Source of the DNA: Porphyra umbilicalis
Lineage: Eukaryota; Rhodophyta; Bangiophyceae; Bangiales; Bangiaceae
Assembly: GCA_002049455.2 (NCBI GenBank)
Contig: KV919110.1
Location: forward strand, 1-64,000
Reading direction: 5' to 3'
Length of the DNA: 64,000 bases
The position numbers were made by a program, and so were the translations under genes. This document shows, one piece after another, positions 30,555 to 41,125 of this stretch. Positions within the stretch are counted from its first letter, which is position 1; every line of letters starts with the position of its first letter. The notes beneath the pieces were generated by a model, which worked only from the letters and a program-made list of their open reading frames with translations, was not told the DNA's origin and ran no database searches.

Positions 30555-33199
30555 GGCTGGCGGGGGGGGGCGGGGGGGGGAGGGGAGGGAAGGCGCCTCG
30601 GGCGGGCGCCGGCCACAGGGTGCGGCGGGTGCCGCCGCAGTGGGCGGGGTGCGCCCCAACGCCGGCCGCCGGGACCAGGCGGGGAGTGGGCAGTCACGCG
30701 CGCGGTCGCGCCGCGCGGCCGCCCGCACCGTGCGGATGGAAAGCGGGAGGGGGGGGGGGGGGCGGAGGGGGGCCCACGGGCGACGAGGGAGCGCGCGGCA
30801 CCGCAGCGCGCGGTGCCGCCCCCGTGCGCGCGCGGCCGCGAGTCGAGCGCGGGACACCCGCGCCGCCGGTCGGCACCGGCGGCGGCGGCGGGCGCGGCGG
30901 CGGCGGCGGCGGCGGGCGCGGCGGCGGCGGCGGCGGCGGGCGCGCGGCGGGAAACGGGCACGGCCCAGACGCACGGCCGCGCGCGCGCGCGCGGGGCGGT
31001 CGCCGCGTGGGCGGGGGGGGGGCGGCGTCCGCGCGTCGCGGGCGGGGGGTGGGGGGCGCGCGGGTGCGAGACGTGCCACCCGCGGCGGGTGCGTCGCGGC
31101 CCGCGGGCGCGGCGCGGGCGGCGGGCGGGGTGCGCGCGCAAACGCGCAAAAGGCGCGAATGGCGGGGTGCGCCGCGGATGCCGGCCGCGAAGCGCCCCGG
31201 CCGCGGTGGCGGCGGCCGCGGCGGCGGAAAGCCCGCGTTTTTTGGCGTGTTTCCGCGAGGCTACTGTTTTTCATTTCACGTGGCAGCGTTCCGACGGGCG
31301 CGGACGGCCCTGGCAATTTCGCGATCCAGCTGCAAAACGGCAACAGGGAAGAATTGGGCCGCAAGAAACGCAGTCGCGGGCCGCGGTGGTGGCCGCTGCA
31401 GCGTCGACGCCTCGGCGCGCCTCGCAGCACACCGAGGCACGCAGAGGCGCTTCCTCCGGCGTCTCCTTTTCTCTGTTCCTTGAGGACAGAGGCAAGCACA
31501 CTTTCCTGCGCGCGCCGCATCAGGTCCCAAGTGATCAACCAGACCTTCAAGCGGGAGGAGCTTCCAGCACCCTGAAACGTGCTGCACCGTCTGGCAAAGA
31601 AGTAACAAACTCTACTTCCCATAAAAAAAAACTGCATCATGAGCGCGTGGATCATCGATCAGAACCGCGGTCTGAGCCAATCCATCAGCTGTTCTTCTCG
31701 CGATACCGACGCGTGCGGGCACACTTTTTATGGGAAGCACGATGCGGTGAGCTCGGATGCCCTCTGCTTGCTGCACAGAGCAGAGGTGCACCCCTCCCTT
31801 GCGTTTCTTTCCGAGGTGACGCTCCTTGCGAGCGAGCGATGCAGCTGTTGCATTCCCGGACACGCCTCTGGCACCTTTCCCGGGAACCATCAGGCGACTG
31901 GTGCGTCTGGTTTGTAGCACCTCGCCTCGGACCAAAAAAGACGCCGTCCTACTATTGCAGGGCGAGGTCTCGGCATGTAACTCGCAGACCTGGCCGGGGG
32001 TGTCTGCATACAACGTCTTCCCAGGGCAAAGAGCTCATTTGCTTGTTTTTGACTACTTTGCAACGGCGCTCGGTGAATGGGAGAGCAGCGGCACTGGTCT
32101 CTGCGATGTAGCGCCTGTATGGGTTGGCATGTCTGCCAGTCAACAGGTCGCCTGGCCCAGCAGTCGAGGACGGGCAAGAGCATCATCATGATGGCGCATG
32201 TTGCGCCGGCTGCACCTCGGTTCGGGATCATAGCAGAGTAAGATAGGGACGTCGCCCGTCCCACCCCCTTCGGCCGCTCCCGCTACCCGCACTGCCAAAC
32301 AACGTGGCGGTCAAGTGTCGTCGCTTTGGGACAGAGAGCAGTGGTGGCGCGCCATGACGCCACACCGAGGCTTTTCCCCGGGCCCGTCCCCTATCCATAT
32401 GGATACGCGCAGGGGGTGCAGGGTTGGCGTCTCAGTTCCGGGCCCTGTATGGGGCGCCTGCGGGTCACCTGCCGCGCCAAGACCGCCACCTCGCCCCCGC
32501 GGGCCACCGTCTGTGCGGTCTGGCACTTGGAATTATGGTCAACGATGCGCGTCGCGGTGGACGGGGAGGCCAGCGCATCCCCGACGGGCCGATCACGCCG
32601 CCGCCCGGGCGGGGCCCCAAACAATTAACCCGGCGGCCTCGCGGATTGGCGAGCTGCGCCTGCAGGAGCTGCCACCAGCGCACCGCGACACGGGGACACG
32701 CCTCGGTCGTTGTGCGCCCGCCTGCACCACCACCCACCCCCCCCCCCCGCCTCCCGCACACGCCGCGCGCCACCCCCGCCCCCCGTGACCGGCGCGCACC
32801 CCCCCCCCCGCGACCGGCTCCCCCCCCCCCCCCCCCCCCCCGCGGACCGCCCCCGTTGCACGCGGCGGCCGCGGCGCGTCGCCGCCCCGCCGCGTCGCCG
32901 CGCGCGTGCCCCCGCTCGCCCCCAGCGGCCGCCCCCGTGCGGGTGCCGCGACCGGCGCGGCCGTGCCCCCCCCCCCGGGCCCACGCCTCCCCCCCCAGTG
33001 GCGGCCGCCCCGCGCGCGCCGACCGCCCCCCGCCGCCACCCCGGGCGCCCCCCCCGCCGCCCCGTCGGTCGGTCGCGTCGCCCGACGCGGCGGCGACGGG
33101 GACCCCGCGGGCGTCCCCGCCCCCCCCCGGGTGCCCCGCCCGCCCGCCCGCCCGCCCGCCGCGCGCTCCGCGGCGCCCGCCCCGCGGCGGTGCCGCCGC
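30555..33199. other. intergenic region, GC-rich then normal composition
   Basis: 30,555-31,250 is extremely G/C-rich with (GGC)n tracts (about 30,880-30,950) and is probably the promoter/5' region of the Tudor-like gene. 31,250-32,300 is of ordinary composition with no gene I can support; it includes a CCAAT motif at about 31,677. 32,300-33,199 becomes C-rich again (long C runs at 32,740-32,850). No RNA gene seen. Confidence 0.35.
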
Positions 33200-35873
33200 C
33201 AATGGACGGTGCCGCGCCCGCGACGCGCCGCCGCCGTCGCCGCCGCCCGACGACGCCGCTGCCGCCGCCGTCTGGCGACGCGCCCGCCGCCGCTGCCGCG
33301 CCGCCGCCGCCGCCGCTGCCGCCGCCGCCGCGTAGCGGCCCGTCGTGGGCGCCCGCGTGGCTCCTCCCGTCGGCGGCCGCCACGGGGGGGGGGCGGCGGC
33401 ACCCGCCCGCCCGTCCCGCGCCGCGTCTGCCGCGTCTGCCGCGTCTGCCGCGTCTGCCGCGTCTGCCGCTGCCGCCGCCGCCGCCGCCGCGACCGACCCG
33501 CCGCTGTTGCCGCCGCGGCGCGCGCCGGCGGCCGCCGCGACGGCGGCGGCGGTGGCTGCCGCGGCGGCGGCCGCCGCAGCGGCGAGCGGCAGTCACCGCC
33601 GCCGCCGCCGCTCGGCGCCGCCGGTGGCACCCGCCGCGGCGGCGGCCGCCGGCGAGCAGCCGCCCGACGGCGGGTGGCGGCCGTTGCGCGGCGAGCCGCA
33701 CCCACGCGGGGGGCGGGGGGGGCGCCCGCCGCCGCCGCCGCTGCCGCCGCCCCACCGTCGCTGATCCAGCTGCGGGGGCGGGCGCTGCCGGGCGTGGCCG
33801 CCGCCGTCTCGTCGGCGCGGCGGGAGCTGACGGGGGGTGGGGAGGGGGGGGGGGACCGCCGCCCGCCCGGGTCGGGCGGCCGCCTCGTGCCGGTGCAGTG
33901 GTCGGCCGCCGGGGTGCCGCCGCCACACCCGCCGCCGCCGCCACCGCCGCCGGGGGCTCTGTTGGGGGCGGTAGCCGCATCCTCGGCCGCGGCCGCCGTC
34001 CCGACGGCCCGGTCGGCACCGGCGCGGCGGGGCAGTGCGCCTGCCGCGCCGGCCCGCCGCCGCGCGTCTATCGCGTCGGCCGCGTCCGTCGGCGGCGGCG
34101 GCGGCGCACGCGCCGCCGCTGCACCCGCCGCCGCCGCCGCCGGGCGGCCGACGCGGGCCACGTCCATGCGGCCGTCGGGGCACTTTCTGGCGACGCTCCG
34201 CTCCGCCGTCTCGCGCGTGCGGCGGGCGCCTGCGGGCGGCGGTCCGCCGCCTGCCGTGGACGCGGCGGGCGGCGACGCGCCGCCGCCGTCACGGCAGCTG
34301 CCGAGCCGTCGCCGCCCCGAGACGCCCCTCCAGCCGCCGCCGCCGCGGCGTCGGCGAAGGGGCTCCCGGTCGGCTGCCGGCCGGTCGCCGGCGTCGGCGG
34401 CGGCGGGCGCCGCCGCCGACGCGCCGCGGGAGTGGGGGGAGCCCCCCGCATCGCTCCCCGCGCTACACTGGGTGCGCGTCGGCGACCGGTGGGTGGCGGA
34501 CGGGCGCGCCGCGGCGGCCGCCGCGGCGGCAGTGGCAACGGCGGCGGCAACGTCGTCGGCGGGCGCGTCGGCCGTCGGCCGCGGCGGCCGACGCGCCTCC
34601 CCGCCCACGTCAGAGGGCGAGAGCGACTCGGAGAGCGACTCGGAGGATGGGGAGGGGGCGGAGGAGGGCGACGGCGAGCCGCCCGTGCGCCTCCGCTGGG
34701 TGCGCGCGGGCGACCACTGGGTCGAACGCCGCACGTCGGGCGGATGGAGTCGCGCCGTCCGCCGCGGGCGGGGCGGCCGCCCCGCCGACACGGAGCCGCC
34801 CGTGCAGCTGCGGTGGGTGCGTGGGGCGGGGGACCACTGGGTGGAGCGGGCGGTGCCCGCCACGCCGGCCGCGCGCGTCGGCGCCGAGGACGGTGGGGGC
34901 GGCTCGGCGTCGTCCTCCTCCCGCAGCTTGGACGCGGCCGTTGATGGGGGGGGGGGGGGGGGGGCGGCCCAACGGCCACTTTCTCTCCTCCCTCCGCTCC
35001 GCCACGTCGTCGGCGCTGTCGCGGGTGCGCCGCCACTCGAGCGCGTCGGCGCCAACGGCGGCGACGGCGGGTTCGCGCGGCGCGGCGGCGGTGGCGGGGA
35101 GGATTGGGGGGGGGCGCCGCGGCGCCACGTTGCCACACGGCACGCGACGGCGGCTGCGCGCGGCGGCGGCGGCGCGGCGCGGCGCCCCCGCGCCGCGGCT
35201 GCGGCCAACCGAGGAGGCAGAGGACCCCGCGCCGTCGCCCGCCGCGCAGGGGCTGTGGGTGCGCGTGGGCAGCCGATGGGAAGAGCGCGGCGGCGGCGGG
35301 CCCCGCGGCGGTTTGTTCTCCGCCACGACTGACGGCCGCGTCGCGATGAGCAGCGGCAGCGAGCGGAGCGGCGGCGACGGGCGTGGCTCATGGGATACCA
35401 TGGCCTCCTCTGACGAATCAAGGTCGGAGCGCTCGGAGAGCGACGCGGCGCCCACGTCCGACGTGGATGACGCGGACGCGGAGGAGCGCGAGCGTGACGA
35501 AGACGAGGGCGCCGACGAGGACGCGGGCGAAACGCAAGGCGACCACGACGACGACGACGACGACATCGGGCATGTGCGCGGCTTTTACGGCATGGAGAGC
35601 GACATTGTCGACGACGATGGCGACGTATTTTACGGCGGCTACGGCAGCTCAGACGATTTGCACGGCGTCGACCTCGTCGGCGGCGGGCCCGTGGCGTTGC
35701 TCGCCTCCCTCGTGGCCATCCCGGGCGGCGGTGGCATGGCGTCGTCGACCGACAGCGACGGGGAGGACGGGGACAGCAGCGACTCTGAGGGGGGGTGGGG
35801 CAGCGGCGGCGACGCGGCCGACGGGTTGCCCCACCTGATGCTCCGGCGGCTGCCCCAGTTTTGCGTCAAGGCG

Positions 35874-35906
<33 letters not shown>

Positions 35907-36361
35907 CCGGGGGAGGCGGACGCGGTTGACACGCCGGCGCCCGACGCACCGGCAGACGCGGGGGGTGCCGCCGATGGCGGTGGCGGCGCCGGCGGCGGCA
36001 CCGCGACGGCAGCCGCCTCGTCGTGCTGTATTTGCCAAGACCTACTGCGCGAAGGGGACATTGCGCGGCGCTTGCCGTGCATGCACGCCTTCCATGCGCA
36101 CGTACGCTCCGTTTCTTTTCTTTTGTTGCTGCTCGTGAGCGCCATTGCGGGACTGGCGGACTTTTGGGGGGCGCTTCGTGGCACCCACTGCCATTGTGCG
36201 ACTGCTAACCTGCCTGGATGGTTGCTTTGCTTGTGTGTCCGTCTGCGCTCTCGTGTCTTTCCGTCGGCCGCTCGCAGTGCATCGACGTGTGGCTTTCCCG
36301 CCACCGCACGTGTCCGGTGGACGCGACGGATGTCGTGCGGCTGATGAAGGCGTGTGGCTAA
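33200..36361 (+). CDS. RING-H2 finger protein with repeated WVR-GD-WVER motifs, one intron, frame breaks at G runs
   Basis: The C-terminal RING-H2 is clear: SSCCICQDLLREGDIARRLP, CMHAFHAH, then across a 176-bp intron CIDVWLSRHRTCPVDATDVV. Zinc ligands are C-x2-C, C-x-H-x2-H-x2-C and C-P-V-D, the last being Asp as in RBX1. It should act as an E3 ubiquitin ligase. Before it are acidic stretches (GDHDDDDDDIGH) and a poly-Pro tract. Further upstream a motif of about 15 residues is repeated four times (near 34,455, 34,686, 34,804, 35,249: for example LRWVRAGDHWVER) plus a second motif twice (GHFLATLRSAVSRVRR near 34,179; GHFLSSLRSATSSALSRVRR near 34,972). These lie in two frames that meet at a 19-G run (34946-34964). 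The 5' end is uncertain: the ATG at 33200 (GCCGCCAATGG) is my choice, with likely frame breaks at G runs near 33,390 and 33,715. Confidence 0.6.
33421..33465. repeat. 9-bp tandem repeat, five copies
   Basis: Five exact copies of CCGCGTCTG. In one frame this encodes repeated Ser-Ala-Ala within an Ala-rich region of the RING-H2 gene. Confidence 0.85.
36102..36277 (+). other. spliceosomal intron in the RING-H2 gene
   Basis: Donor GTACGC at 36102, acceptor CTCGCAG ending at 36277, 176 bp, with a pyrimidine-rich tract (TCTCGTGTCTTTCCGTC) before the acceptor. Splicing joins the codon for His of HAFHAH to the Cys of CIDVWL in phase 0 and restores the RING-H2; read-through instead gives a hydrophobic, unrelated tail. 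Confidence 0.88.
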
Positions 36362-36992
36362 GGGGGCGCCACGCGTGCGCCGCCGCCGTGCGCACGGGGT
36401 TGCGGGGATGCGCCTGGACGTGGGGGTGACGCGGCGGCATCGAGCCGTGGGCGTGTGCCGGGTGGGCGCGGCCAGACGCCGCCGAGGCCCGTGGAGGCTG
36501 CGCTCTCTGTGGCGGTGCGCCGCTGCGGGGCAGGTGCCGCGGCTCGGGCGGCCGTGCGGCGGCACGGGTGCTTCGCCGCCCACCACGCGCCGTGTGGGCG
36601 TGTGTGTCCCGTGGCGGACGGCGGGCTGGTCGCCGTGCGGGCGGCCGTGCGGGAGTACCGGGGCCACTGCCGTTTTGGATGCGCTCCCCGTTTCCACGTG
36701 CGCACCCCCGTACCGGCGTGTGTGCGCCCACGGTCGCGGCGGTCGCCCTGGTGTGCCGCCGCCTCTGCCGTCTGGGGGAGGACGCCGCCCCACCTTGGGC
36801 CCGTTGGGGCAGGCGGACATGTGCGACACCCGTGCAAGACGAACGCAAAGTAGGCTCTGTTGTTTTGTCTGCCCCTCGCCCGCGCCCCCGCACCGCCGCA
36901 GCGTTACCCTAGCATCCACACATGCCCCTCGTCTGGCCCTCTTTCCCAATGCTCCCCTGGTGGCCCCTCTGCCCGCCCACCCACGCCCCCCT
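36362..36992. other. intergenic between convergent RING-H2 and NTR-like genes
   Basis: Convergent 3' ends; no further gene seen. Contains GC-rich frames on both strands without domains. Confidence 0.35.
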
Positions 36993-37664
36993 TTAGGCGC
37001 CGACCACGTGCACGTCGTCCACGCGCTCGTCCTCGCCCATCTCCAACCCCATCAGCGGCCCCGACGGGCACTCGGCGCGCGCGCCCGTCCTGTCGAGCCA
37101 GCGCGCCCAGCAGCCGCCGCACTTGTCCGCCACGCACCGCACCGCATCTGCGCACGGCGGCACGGCACGCGCGCACGGGTCTTCCGCGCACCGCCGCGGG
37201 CGCTCCCCCCGCCCGCAGCCCGCCCAACACACGCGCTTGGACGCGAGCAGCGCCGCATCCGCGGGGGACACGTCCGCCCACGCAGCGTGCGCGTCGCAGG
37301 CCGACACGCGCGCGCCGTCGCGGAGAAAGAGCAGGGACGACACGTTGAGCGTCAGCGCCGCCGCACAACCGTCGGCCGTCGGGGTGAGGGCGACGGTCGG
37401 CTGCGCCGACAGCGCGGCGCACCCCTTAAAGTGCGTCACGTCGTCAAGGGTGTAATAGTGCACGCCTTCGTGCTTGAACGACACGACGGGGGTGGCGCGG
37501 AGGACGAGCGACGCAGACGCGTAGCTGCCAGCGACCGTCGGCGCGTCCCCGCACGCGCACGGGCGGCCGTCGGGCGTGGTGGGGGTGCCGGCGGCGGCGG
37601 CGACGGCAGTTGCGGCAACGCCGATGAGCGCGACCGAAGCGGCCAGCTTGTGGAGGATGCCCAT
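36993..37664 (-). CDS. secreted NTR/TIMP-like cysteine-rich protein
   Basis: The 223-residue product starts at ATG 37664. Residues 1-25 are a signal peptide (GILHKLAASVALIGVAATAV). The mature part opens with RPCACGDAPTVAGSYASASL, resembling the CxC start of netrin-like (NTR/TIMP) domains, followed by a predicted beta-rich region (VSFKHEGVHYYTLDDVTHFK, GCAAL) and a segment with LNVSSLLFLRDGARVSACD that matches the NTR pattern of a closing disulfide. The C-terminal third is very Cys-rich (CWAGC, CAEDPCARAVPPC, VADKCGGCWARW) and acid-ended. One N-glycosylation site (NVS). Domain assignment is moderate; the C-terminal Cys-rich part is unassigned. Likely extracellular or in the secretory path. Confidence 0.68.
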   Translation of the reverse strand: MGILHKLAASVALIGVAATAVAAAAGTPTTPDGRPCACGDAPTVAGSYASASLVLRATPVVSFKHEGVHYYTLDDVTHFKGCAALSAQPTVALTPTADGCAAALTLNVSSLLFLRDGARVSACDAHAAWADVSPADAALLASKRVCWAGCGRGERPRRCAEDPCARAVPPCADAVRCVADKCGGCWARWLDRTGARAECPSGPLMGLEMGEDERVDDVHVVGA

Positions 37665-38926
37665 GGTGGGTGGCGGCGCACGTCGCAGAAGGGCGGACGG
37701 GTGCCGCAGACAACGGGGACTTCGAGGCAGCCAACAGTAGCCAGGGGACGGGGGACACCGGACTGGGGACGGGAGGAATGGGTTGGGGGTTGGCGACGGG
37801 GACCAAGAGAGCGCCTGCTGCCAACAGTCTTATGGCCCGGCCGCCGTGGCGATTGCCGCTGTCGCGGCGGTCGCTGCAGCGATGGCGGCGCCCGGCGCCG
37901 CCGCCGTCGCTGCAGCGACCGCGCGGCGCGCGGCGCCGCCGCTTCAACCATGGCCAGAGAGCCGCATCCGCGTGTGCGACAGCGGCCATCAAAGCCCCAT
38001 GAAGCAACCTGCCAGAGCGGAGCGCCACAGAGGGGTCGTCGTGCAGGAGCAGCGGGCAGGCGCGGCCTGCCGAACTGTTGGCCGGCGAGCGCGGACGGCA
38101 TCAGGAGCAGCGATAAAGGCGAGCGAGCGGGACACAGGGCAAGAAACCGGGTGTCTGAGCAATCCAGTGCGTCTCTGTGCTGGTTCATAAAGCCGGCCCA
38201 TTTGAAAAGAAATCAGGCTGAATATATTGCTGACCTCTAAAAATTGGCGGTTGCAGAGTGGTTGCAATCATTCAACAGCGTACGTGGACCAATGGAAAGA
38301 CTAGGAATCATGCGAGTTCCTTACAGAGTCTCCTCATGCAGCTCTGCGCACTGGAAACACACATCAGGATCTCAAGAAATCTGAAGAAATTTGTTGATCT
38401 CATGAGAAATCACAGGTCTGGCTCAGAACCTTCTCCATGCCCTCTTCAGGCCCAAGCGAGCGGCCCAAAGATCTCAGGAAATCTCATTGTGGGTTGCAAT
38501 GGATCTGCGTGACTCCTGCAAGACACGTTGATTGGCTTGCAAGATTACTGGTGGAAACTCTCAGCCAATAGTACGATCGTGGCTTATCGAACAGCCAATC
38601 CGACTTTGTTTCTATGCTGCGTCGTCGGCTCTGTCTCCCTTCTCTCTGCAACCGCCATTTTTTGGAGGATAGCAATAGTTGATACCGATGTCGACGGCGA
38701 TGGCGCGGCTCTTGGCTCTCGGTAGGCTCGGCGACAAGACCGACCGGACACACGTGGCGCACATCTCGCCCTCCACGTCCCCCGCCCTGTGACTTTCCCC
38801 CTGGCACTCCCCTTCCGGGCGCGCCGGCCGCTCCCCAGTCTGCCCATCACTCACCCCGTGCGTCACCTTCACCTTTGACTGCCCCCCCCGTCCCCCCCCC
38901 CCCCCCCATTTGATTGTGCCTGCGCG
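37665..38926. other. intergenic region between divergent NTR-like and TIM8 genes
   Basis: Shared upstream region of two divergently transcribed genes. The part at about 38,190-38,720 is AT-richer, with CCAAT motifs at about 38,289, 38,562 and 38,593, plausible promoter elements for TIM8. A (C)n tract lies directly upstream of TIM8 (about 38,882-38,907). No other gene. Confidence 0.4.
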
Positions 38927-39196
38927 ATGTCGTCTTTTGACGCTCCCGACCTGCCGAGCGGCCAAGACGCGGCCGCCGCCGCCGAAGTGCAGCATTTCCT
39001 CGCCGAGGAGCAGCAGCGGGCTGCAATGCTCGGCGTCGTCTCCAAGCTCACCATCACCTGCTGGGATACGTGCGTCACCAAGCCGGGCAACAAGCTGTCC
39101 TCCTGGGAGTCGGACTGCATTGGCAACTGCGCGCGGCGGTTTATCGATGCGAGCGTCTTCATCCTCAACCGGGCGTCAAAGCAGGGGCGGCAGTAG
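38927..39196 (+). CDS. TIM8: mitochondrial small Tim chaperone Tim8
   Basis: An 89-residue intermembrane-space chaperone with the twin CX3C motif: C45-WDT-C49 and C64-IGN-C68, separated by 14 residues (VTKPGNKLSSWESD). The stretch KLTITCWDTCVTKP and WESDCIGNCARRFIDAS are characteristic of Tim8 rather than Tim9, 10 or 13. Tim8 works in a hexamer with Tim13 to escort hydrophobic precursors across the intermembrane space to TIM22. The length is normal for the family; no presequence is expected because import uses Mia40 and the Cys pairs. Start ATG in context GCGATGT; no upstream in-frame alternative. Confidence 0.95.
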   Translation: MSSFDAPDLPSGQDAAAAAEVQHFLAEEQQRAAMLGVVSKLTITCWDTCVTKPGNKLSSWESDCIGNCARRFIDASVFILNRASKQGRQ

Positions 39197-39424
39197 GCAG
39201 TGGCGGCGGGCGCGTTGGTGAGGGGGGGGGGGATGGCGTCAACGGAGGGCTGTGGTGCGCGGTGGGTGTTGATGGGCGTGTCCACGGGGAGGAGGGGGGT
39301 GGTTCGCGCGTACATGGGGTTGCCGCGGCGAGCGGCGGTGGTTGTGGGGGTGTGGGGCGACGTCGGTGGTGGTGGTGGCAGCGGGCTAATGCGGATGCCA
39401 GCGCCGACCTGGCTCTGAGCGCGT

Positions 39425-39450
39425 TGTTGGTGTCTGTACAGACACCAACA
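39425..39450. repeat. perfect 26-bp palindrome downstream of TIM8
   Basis: 13-bp arms, TGTTGGTGTCTGT and its exact complement, no spacer. It lies about 230 bp beyond the TIM8 stop and could be an RNA hairpin in the 3' region or a protein-binding site. Confidence 0.85.
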
Positions 39451-39818
39451 CAGCTGTTTGCGCCACGCGTCACGCAGCCGCGGTGTCGGCCGCCGCGCTG
39501 GTGACGCCGTCACCCGCCGAGCGAGGCGGCGGCGGCCGAGGCGGCGAGATGACCAGCTTGTGGTGGGCCATGCCGCCCGTCCATTCTTTTCGCGGCCGCC
39601 CAGCCGCGCGCCGTGTCCTGCGCGCGGTACACCCGCGTGTGGTGGGTGGGGGCGGCGGCCACCGCCGCTGCAGGCGTTGCCGCCGCACCTGCCGCCGACG
39701 CGGCGGTGGGCGGTGGACGACCACGCGTGGGACGCGCGCCCGCATGCAGGGGCGACCGGCGGCCGCGGCGGTGGCAGCGGTGGCGGCGGCGGCGGTGGCG
39801 GTGGCGGTGGCGGCGGCG

Positions 39819-39856
<38 letters not shown>

Positions 39857-41125
39857 TGAGGCTCCCGCAGTGGCGGCGCGTGGGCGTCGTCCGTCTGCCG
39901 CCACGCGCAGCTGCCGCAGTCGGATGCGCGACCGCCGCTGCCGTAGGGGCTACTCGGCCACCCCCGCGGCGGCAGCGGCGTCGCTGCCGCCGCCGCCCGT
40001 CGCGTGGCGGCCGTCGGAGCGGTCACGTAGGATCGCCGCGGCGGCGCCCAGCCGGCGGGCGTCCCCTCCACCGCCCGCGGTGGGGCACCTTCGGATCATG
40101 CACGGCAGCGGCGGCGCTGGCTTCTGCCTCCCCCCTCAATGGCGTGGGGTCCCGCCGGGATTGGGGCACGTCCGACCCTGCCCCCCGCCGCTGCTGGTCC
40201 TCGCCCCCACCAGCGGGTGCCCCCCGTCGACGCTGCGCGTTTGCGCGCGTGGGGGTGGCCTGTGGCGGCCGCCCCGATGGTCGCCGGTGTCGCAGCGTCG
40301 GCCCCCCCCCCGCCCCTCGTGGCACCAGCGGCGGGTACGCGGCGGCCGGCCCGTCAGCCGATGGGGCAGGGGCCCCGGTCGGGCGCACCCCGAGCCGCCC
40401 CCCGCACTGAGGCGCGCAGCGTGTGAGCGCCGGAGCCGCGGTAGCGGCGCGTCGCCGCCGCCGCGCACGCGCGGACGCGCCGCCGACGGCGGCTCAGTCG
40501 GGGCGCGGCGGCGCGGCGGGCGTCGGCGCCGAGCGGCACGTCGCTGCGGGGGATGCGAGGCTTACTGCTTGCACCACGTGAGTGGGAACGAGTGAAGACG
40601 GGATGGGGGGGGAGTTGACACCCGCCGCGGTCGCCCCGCTGGTCCGCCGTCCCACGAACGTAGTCACCGCGGCGGAAATGGTGTCAGGGTGATTGTACGG
40701 GGCTCCCATGGTGGCCGCCCTTTGGTGTGGGTGAGAATGGGGTGGAAAAAATACATGGAGGCTCTGTTGGCGTGGCGAGACAGTGGCGAGGTGTAGGTAG
40801 CCTTGTGTCTGAGCGGCGTTGCCCACTTGTCAGAGCACATCCTCAAGAGATGGTCGTGACTCTCTGGTCTATCTTTCGTCGTGTGAAAATGGTTTTGTCG
40901 TTTCGCAAGTCCAGGGTGTTTTCGCGAACGCGCTTTCAGTGCCACAGGGCGAAAGCACCGCTCCGAAGCACAGACCTACACATCCCGCGCGACGGGCCTG
41001 TGTAGCCGCATGGCTGTCTCTTCCCCAGCCGTTCTCTCCCTCCTGCTCCCTTTTTCTTGCTTACGCGTGTCCCCACCGCGTCACCCACCCCAGCGACGCC
41101 GTTCGACCCCTCCCTGCCTCCGACC
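39451..41125. other. GC-rich region, possible unrecognised minus-strand coding sequence
   Basis: Contains (GGC)n tracts at about 39,775-39,855. On the minus strand a fairly natural frame starts at ATG 40709 (MGAPYNHPDTISAAVTTFVG) and breaks down near the GC-rich block, and another ends at 39,470 with MAHHKLVISPPRPPPP; they might be ends of one gene split by homopolymer errors, but no domain supports this. 40,720-41,125 is the upstream region of the F-box gene. Confidence 0.2.

Noticed and set aside
27963..32111. 1,382-codon plus-strand open frame antisense to the Tudor-like gene
   Set aside because: Composition is Arg/Ala/Pro from high GC; no domains; the minus strand has a clear Tudor-like domain and natural start.
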